DNA of 7,469 nucleotides from Nitrosomaritimum sp049414205 (GTDB lineage: Archaea > Thermoproteota > Nitrososphaeria > Nitrososphaerales > Nitrosopumilaceae): positions 1 through 7,469 of the forward strand of contig JBMSGE010000062.1 of the NCBI GenBank assembly GCA_049414205.1, read 5' to 3'. This document shows, one piece after another, positions 4,369-7,469 of this stretch; within the stretch, counting starts at the first letter, position 1, and each line of letters opens with the position of its first letter. Made by a program: the position numbers and the translations under genes. The notes below the pieces were generated by a model that saw only the letters and a program-made list of their open reading frames with translations, ran no database searches and was not told the DNA's origin.

Positions 4369-6234
4369 GTGCGTATTTTACAACTCCATTGCGATAGTAT
4401 AGAGTACACTCCTACAAAAAAGGAGATTAAAAGTGCCGAAGAAAATGTTGATACTGATACTAAAAAACTAGAGGAACTGGTCGTGGCATTTGTTGCTATA
4501 GAAAAAGACGATGATTCTTCAGTTGCACAAGATGCTATTTCTCAAATAAAAAATTCCATGGAGAAAATTGGGTGCAAAAAACTACTTCTCTACCCTTATG
4601 CTCATTTAAGCTCAAATCTTGCTTCTCCATCCACTGCAATTTCATTGCTAAAAGAGATGGAAGAGTCTGCAAATGATTTGGATGTTTCTCACTCTCCTTT
4701 TGGATGGACAAAATCATACAAGGTTCAAGTAAAAGGACATCCATTAGCCGAAAGCTCCAAAGTAATTACAAAAGACACGGCTGGCGCAAAAGCTGAAGAA
4801 GAAACATCTGAGGCACTAAAAGGAGAATCAAAAATCAAATCCTTTTGGTATATTTTAACACCAGAAGGAACCATGACTCCAATGTCTGAATTTAACTTTT
4901 CAAAATATAAAAAATTAGAAGTACTTTCAAAATACGAGTCTGCAAAAAAACGAAGTGTTGATGAACCTCCTCCACATGTTGCTTTGATGAAAAAACTTGC
5001 AATTGCAGATTATGAATCTGCATCTGATTCTGGAAATATGAGATTTTTCCCAAATGGAAGACTAATCAAATCATTAATCGAGCAATATGTTACAAACCGG
5101 GTAAAAGATTATGGGGGATATGAGGTCGAAACCCCAATCATGTATGACTCTCATCACCCAAGTATGGTTAGTTACTTTAATCGATTCCCTGCAAGACAAT
5201 ACAATATTGATTCGGAGGGAAAAAAACTATTCTTGAGATTTGCAGCTTGCTTTGGCCAGTTCTTAATGGCAAACGAATTCCAATTATCCTACAAGAATTT
5301 ACCATACCGTCTCTACGAGCTTACTAGGTATAGCTTTAGGCGTGAGCAATCCGGAGAACTTGTTGGATTAAGAAGACTCCGTGCATTTACCATGCCTGAT
5401 TGTCATGCATTTTGCAAAGATATGGAGCAATCAATTGATGAAATCAAAACACGGTTTGATTTGTCTCAAAGCGTACTCAAGGAATTGGGGATAGAAGAAT
5501 CTGATTATGAAATGGCAATTAGGTTCACTGAAGACTTTTACAATGAAAACAAAAACACCGTCAATGATCTTGTAAAAAAACACGGAAAGCCTGTTTTAGT
5601 TGAAATGTGGAAAGAAAAATTCTTTTATTTTGTTTTAAAATGGGAGTTTAACTTTATAGATAATCTTGGAAAAGCATCGGCCCTTTCAACTGATCAAATA
5701 GACGTTGAAAATGGAAACAGATACGGAATAGACTTTGTTGATGAAAACAATGTAAAACAGAATCCAATAATTTTACACAATTCTCCTAGTGGTGCAATTG
5801 AGAGAATCATTTATGCACTTTTAGAGAAAGCTGCCCTTGATTCAAAACAAGGAAGAAAACCATCACTTCCATTATGGCTCTCTCCTACTCAGGTACGTGT
5901 AATTCCACTAAAAGACGAGTTTTATGATGTCTGCTCTTCACTTTGTGACAAACTATCTTCTCATAATATTCGCGTAGACATTGATGATAGAAACGACAGC
6001 ATAGGAAAACGAATTAGAGAAGCTGAAAAAGAATGGGTCCGTTACATTCTAGTAATTGGGGAAAAGGAAGCAAATTCTGAAAATCTTAGTATCCGTGACA
6101 GACAAACAGGAAATGTAAAGGAATTACCATTTGATGATTTCATAAAAGAATTCCAAGAACAAACAAAAGACAAACCATTCAGTGGATTGAACATGCCACG
6201 AAATCTATCACAAAGACCACAACTAATGGTGTAA
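4369..6234 (+). CDS. thrS: Threonyl-tRNA synthetase, archaeal type with editing domain
   Basis: Charges tRNA-Thr with threonine in the cytoplasm. The 621 residues run as follows. First is the archaea-specific N-terminal editing domain (about 1-140, D-aminoacyl-tRNA deacylase-like fold) with YPYAHLSS (75-82) and the PFGWTKSYKVQVKGHPLAE segment (110-128). Next is the class II catalytic core (about 195-490), with motif 2 FRRE (323-326), motif 3 including R479, and the three zinc ligands expected for ThrRS, C294, H346 and H470. Last is the C-terminal anticodon-binding domain (about 500-600). Because editing and catalytic parts are both intact, this is the full single-protein form and not the split type seen in some Thermoproteota. 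The start is GTG at 4369, about 27 bases past a TATA box. The agmatinase-family gene begins three bases after its stop. Confidence 0.97.
   Translation: MRILQLHCDSIEYTPTKKEIKSAEENVDTDTKKLEELVVAFVAIEKDDDSSVAQDAISQIKNSMEKIGCKKLLLYPYAHLSSNLASPSTAISLLKEMEESANDLDVSHSPFGWTKSYKVQVKGHPLAESSKVITKDTAGAKAEEETSEALKGESKIKSFWYILTPEGTMTPMSEFNFSKYKKLEVLSKYESAKKRSVDEPPPHVALMKKLAIADYESASDSGNMRFFPNGRLIKSLIEQYVTNRVKDYGGYEVETPIMYDSHHPSMVSYFNRFPARQYNIDSEGKKLFLRFAACFGQFLMANEFQLSYKNLPYRLYELTRYSFRREQSGELVGLRRLRAFTMPDCHAFCKDMEQSIDEIKTRFDLSQSVLKELGIEESDYEMAIRFTEDFYNENKNTVNDLVKKHGKPVLVEMWKEKFFYFVLKWEFNFIDNLGKASALSTDQIDVENGNRYGIDFVDENNVKQNPIILHNSPSGAIERIIYALLEKAALDSKQGRKPSLPLWLSPTQVRVIPLKDEFYDVCSSLCDKLSSHNIRVDIDDRNDSIGKRIREAEKEWVRYILVIGEKEANSENLSIRDRQTGNVKELPFDDFIKEFQEQTKDKPFSGLNMPRNLSQRPQLMV
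6228..6231 (+). promoter_or_regulatory. Shine-Dalgarno-like site for the agmatinase-family gene
   Basis: GGTG ends 6 bases before the ATG at 6238 and would pair with the CACC of the archaeal 16S rRNA 3' end. It lies inside the last codons of thrS. The first genes of transcripts here appear leaderless, so its presence supports the agmatinase being a downstream operon gene. Confidence 0.45.
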
Positions 6235-6237
6235 GAA

Positions 6238-7107
6238 ATGAGTTTCCTTGATCTCTATATGAACAAAAATCCACTGATCACCGCCTCTGGTGATGGCGAA
6301 CCTATTGCTACAGTTTTTGGCATTCCTTTTGATTCCACTCACTCCTACAAGCCTGGATGCAGGTTTGGTCCTGATGTAATCCGTGATGCATTTAACAACA
6401 TTGAGATTTTTCATCCTGATTTAGGAATAGATCTTGAGACTGCAAACATTGAGGATTTGGGAAACACTACCCATACTGTAGTTGCATCTGAAATGCTTGA
6501 CATGGTTAGAAAAGTAACAAAAGAACTTGTTGAGAAAAACAGACAGTTGTTTATTCTTGGAGGGGAGCATCTCATTACATATGGGACCTACATGAGCTTT
6601 CCAAAAAATACTGGATACATTGTATTTGATGCCCACTATGATTTACGTGATGAATATGCTGATATCAAATTAAGCCATGCATCTTATCTTCGCAGAATTG
6701 TTGAGGAAAGAGGAGCCGAGAACATTTTACATGTTGGCGCTCGCGCATTTGTAAAAGAAGAACTTGCATTCTTAAAAGAACACAACATCAAAACAATCAC
6801 TGACAAAGAAATTCGTCAGGGAAAGGGACCTCAAATGCTAAAAGATCATGTATCTTCCTTTGATACTCTTTACACTAGTCTTGACCTTGATGTTTTAGAT
6901 CCGGCATTTGCCCCTGGCGTTGGAAATCCAGAAGCAGCAGGAATCACCTCGCGTGAATTATTTGATATGCTTTACTCTTTTGAAAACAAAAAGGTTACCG
7001 GAGTTGATATTGTAGAGCTAAATCCAAACTATGATAATGGTGCAACTTCTTCTCTTGCAGCAAAAGTAATGTCTACTATGATAGCCCTTAATCTGGCTCA
7101 AAACTAG
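6238..7107 (+). CDS. speB: Agmatinase/arginase-family ureohydrolase
   Basis: A 289-residue binuclear-metal hydrolase of the ureohydrolase family, which cleaves guanidino groups to release urea. All six metal ligands are present: H111 (GGEH), D131, H133 and D135 (DAHYD), D216 and D218 (SLDLDVLDPAFAPG). H147 (SHAS) and E260 (VDIVE) are also conserved. Length and motifs fit agmatinase (agmatine to putrescine plus urea), but the substrate cannot be read from sequence. Other guanidino compounds, or agmatine carried on aIF5A as reported for haloarchaea, remain possible. The start is the ATG at 6238, three bases after the thrS stop, with GGTG as ribosome-binding site, so it is probably co-transcribed with thrS. 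A DHS-like gene lies about 2.8 kb upstream. Confidence 0.92.
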   Translation: MSFLDLYMNKNPLITASGDGEPIATVFGIPFDSTHSYKPGCRFGPDVIRDAFNNIEIFHPDLGIDLETANIEDLGNTTHTVVASEMLDMVRKVTKELVEKNRQLFILGGEHLITYGTYMSFPKNTGYIVFDAHYDLRDEYADIKLSHASYLRRIVEERGAENILHVGARAFVKEELAFLKEHNIKTITDKEIRQGKGPQMLKDHVSSFDTLYTSLDLDVLDPAFAPGVGNPEAAGITSRELFDMLYSFENKKVTGVDIVELNPNYDNGATSSLAAKVMSTMIALNLAQN

Positions 7108-7150
7108 CTAAAGTTGATTGACTAATACCTGACAGAAATTACTTTGTTTG

Positions 7151-7158
7151 TATTTTAT
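7151..7158 (+). promoter_or_regulatory. TATA-like box of the zinc-ribbon gene
   Basis: TATTTTAT is centred about 27 bases upstream of the GTG at 7182, supporting that non-ATG start. Confidence 0.45.
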
Positions 7159-7163
7159 TTCTC

Positions 7164-7170
7164 TTTTTTT
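7164..7170 (+). terminator. T-tract terminator after the agmatinase-family gene
   Basis: A T7 run, preceded by further T-rich sequence from about 7143, lies 57 bases after the agmatinase stop. There is no clear hairpin, which is normal for archaeal U-tract termination. It overlaps the promoter region of the next gene. Confidence 0.45.
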
Positions 7171-7181
7171 AGGAAACTTTC

Positions 7182-7352
7182 GTGTTAGAATTTAACAGAA
7201 TTGACTCTTGTAGGAATTGTGGAGAATCCTTGGATGTGCTGACAACATGCATGGTGTGTGATCAACCTTCTCAATTCAAGTGTTCAAATTGCTATCATTT
7301 TGTAGATGATCCTATTCACACTCAATGTGTAATTATGGACGATAACCTCTAA
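7182..7352 (+). CDS. Small triple-CxxC zinc-ribbon protein
   Basis: A 56-residue protein starting at GTG 7182 and ending with TAA at 7350-7352. Candidate ligands are C10-x2-C13, C23-x2-C26, C34-x2-C37, H39, H46 and C49, enough for two zinc sites in a double zinc-ribbon arrangement. It therefore appears to be almost entirely metal-binding knuckles joined by short loops. The frame is closed by a TAG at 7170-7172 just upstream, so GTG 7182 is the first useful start. A TATTTTAT box about 27 bases upstream supports a leaderless message. I do not recognise a named family; the function is unknown, though such ribbons commonly mediate protein or nucleic-acid contacts. It lies 74 bases after the agmatinase-family gene. 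Confidence 0.75.
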   Translation: MLEFNRIDSCRNCGESLDVLTTCMVCDQPSQFKCSNCYHFVDDPIHTQCVIMDDNL

Positions 7353-7397
7353 TTTACGCCTGAAACAAGTTATTCATCAAAAAATTTGTCAAAATAT

Positions 7398-7420
7398 AGA
7401 AAAAGATTTTCTGATTTTTT
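7398..7420 (+). terminator. Hairpin plus T6 terminator after the zinc-ribbon gene
   Basis: AGAAAA (7398-7403) and TTTTCT (7407-7412) form a short 6-bp stem with a 3-base loop, followed after two bases by T6 (7415-7420). It lies 46-68 bases past the zinc-ribbon stop. The T-run merges into the TATA box of the next gene. The AT-rich stem is weak, so the T-tract may be what matters. Confidence 0.4.
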
Positions 7421-7425
7421 ATATA
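7418..7425 (+). promoter_or_regulatory. TATA box of the gene starting at 7447
   Basis: TTTATATA is centred about 26 bases before the GTG at 7447. The box is strong, and its spacing is the main evidence that a gene starts there. Confidence 0.5.
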
Positions 7426-7446
7426 CGTGGGTTTTGGGAGAATTTC

Positions 7447-7469
7447 GTGTTAAATAACCTCAGAGAATC
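7447..7469 (+). CDS. Start of a gene cut by the window edge
   Basis: A GTG at 7447 opens a frame reading M-L-N-N-L-R-E before the window ends. The TATA box at 7418-7425 has the same spacing as at the other leaderless genes. Too little is visible to suggest a product, and the call depends mainly on promoter spacing. Confidence 0.4.

Noticed and set aside
4535..6636. Minus-strand open frames within thrS and the agmatinase gene
   Set aside because: Short antisense frames with no recognisable domains, overlapping strongly conserved coding sequence.
7178..7452. Ten-base repeat TTTCGTGTTA at 7178-7187 and 7443-7452
   Set aside because: Both copies span a GTG-TTA gene start; only two copies occur, which fits coincidence of start-codon context.
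1..7469. CRISPR array, mobile element, tRNA or rRNA genes
   Set aside because: No regularly spaced repeats, transposase-like protein, terminal repeats, or tRNA/rRNA signature was seen on either strand.

Overview
The window reads as part of an ammonia-oxidising-type archaeal chromosome (Nitrososphaerota/Thaumarchaeota, Nitrosopumilus-like). The reasons are low GC, an Rpb6-like RNA polymerase subunit K, Alba, ribosomal protein S25e (found in Thermoproteota/Nitrososphaerota lineages and eukaryotes, not in bacteria), an archaeal-type threonyl-tRNA synthetase with the archaea-specific editing domain, and a deoxyhypusine-synthase-family enzyme. Placement at genus level is inference from general similarity; no search was run.

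Layout. Bases 1-460 hold an archaeal HTH regulator (+). Bases 454-1325 hold alba and rpoK on the minus strand. Bases 1378-1764 hold a cyclophilin-like-fold protein (+) divergent from rpoK, and the two appear to share one symmetric TATA box. S25e (-) converges on it with a 19-base overlap. A 70-residue Cys/His protein (+) is divergent from S25e and converges, with a 1-base gap, on a deoxyhypusine-synthase-like gene (-). Two small unrecognised genes (+) follow at 3611-4299. Then come thrS and an agmatinase-family gene, 3 bases apart and probably one operon, then a 56-residue triple-CxxC zinc-ribbon gene at 7182-7352, and the first codons of another gene at 7447.

Expression logic. Almost every gene that opens a transcription unit has a TATA-like box centred about 25-28 bases upstream of its best start codon. 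This implies leaderless mRNAs, several of them with GTG or TTG as the first codon. I used this spacing to correct starts for the HTH regulator (41), rpoK (1325), the cyclophilin-like gene (1378), S25e (2021) and the 101-residue unknown (3994). The one clearly downstream operon gene, the agmatinase, instead has a Shine-Dalgarno-like GGTG. Convergent genes overlap or abut, so terminators must lie inside opposing coding sequence.

Functionally this is an information-processing neighbourhood: transcription (RpoK, HTH regulator), chromatin (Alba), ribosome (S25e), tRNA charging (ThrRS). Added to it is a possible eIF5A-hypusination or polyamine pair (DHS-like enzyme plus agmatinase-family enzyme). 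I see no mobile element, CRISPR array, tRNA or rRNA. The most interesting points are the DHS-like enzyme lacking the canonical Lys-His-His segment near an agmatinase, the apparently bidirectional TATA box, and several small uncharacterised metal-binding proteins.
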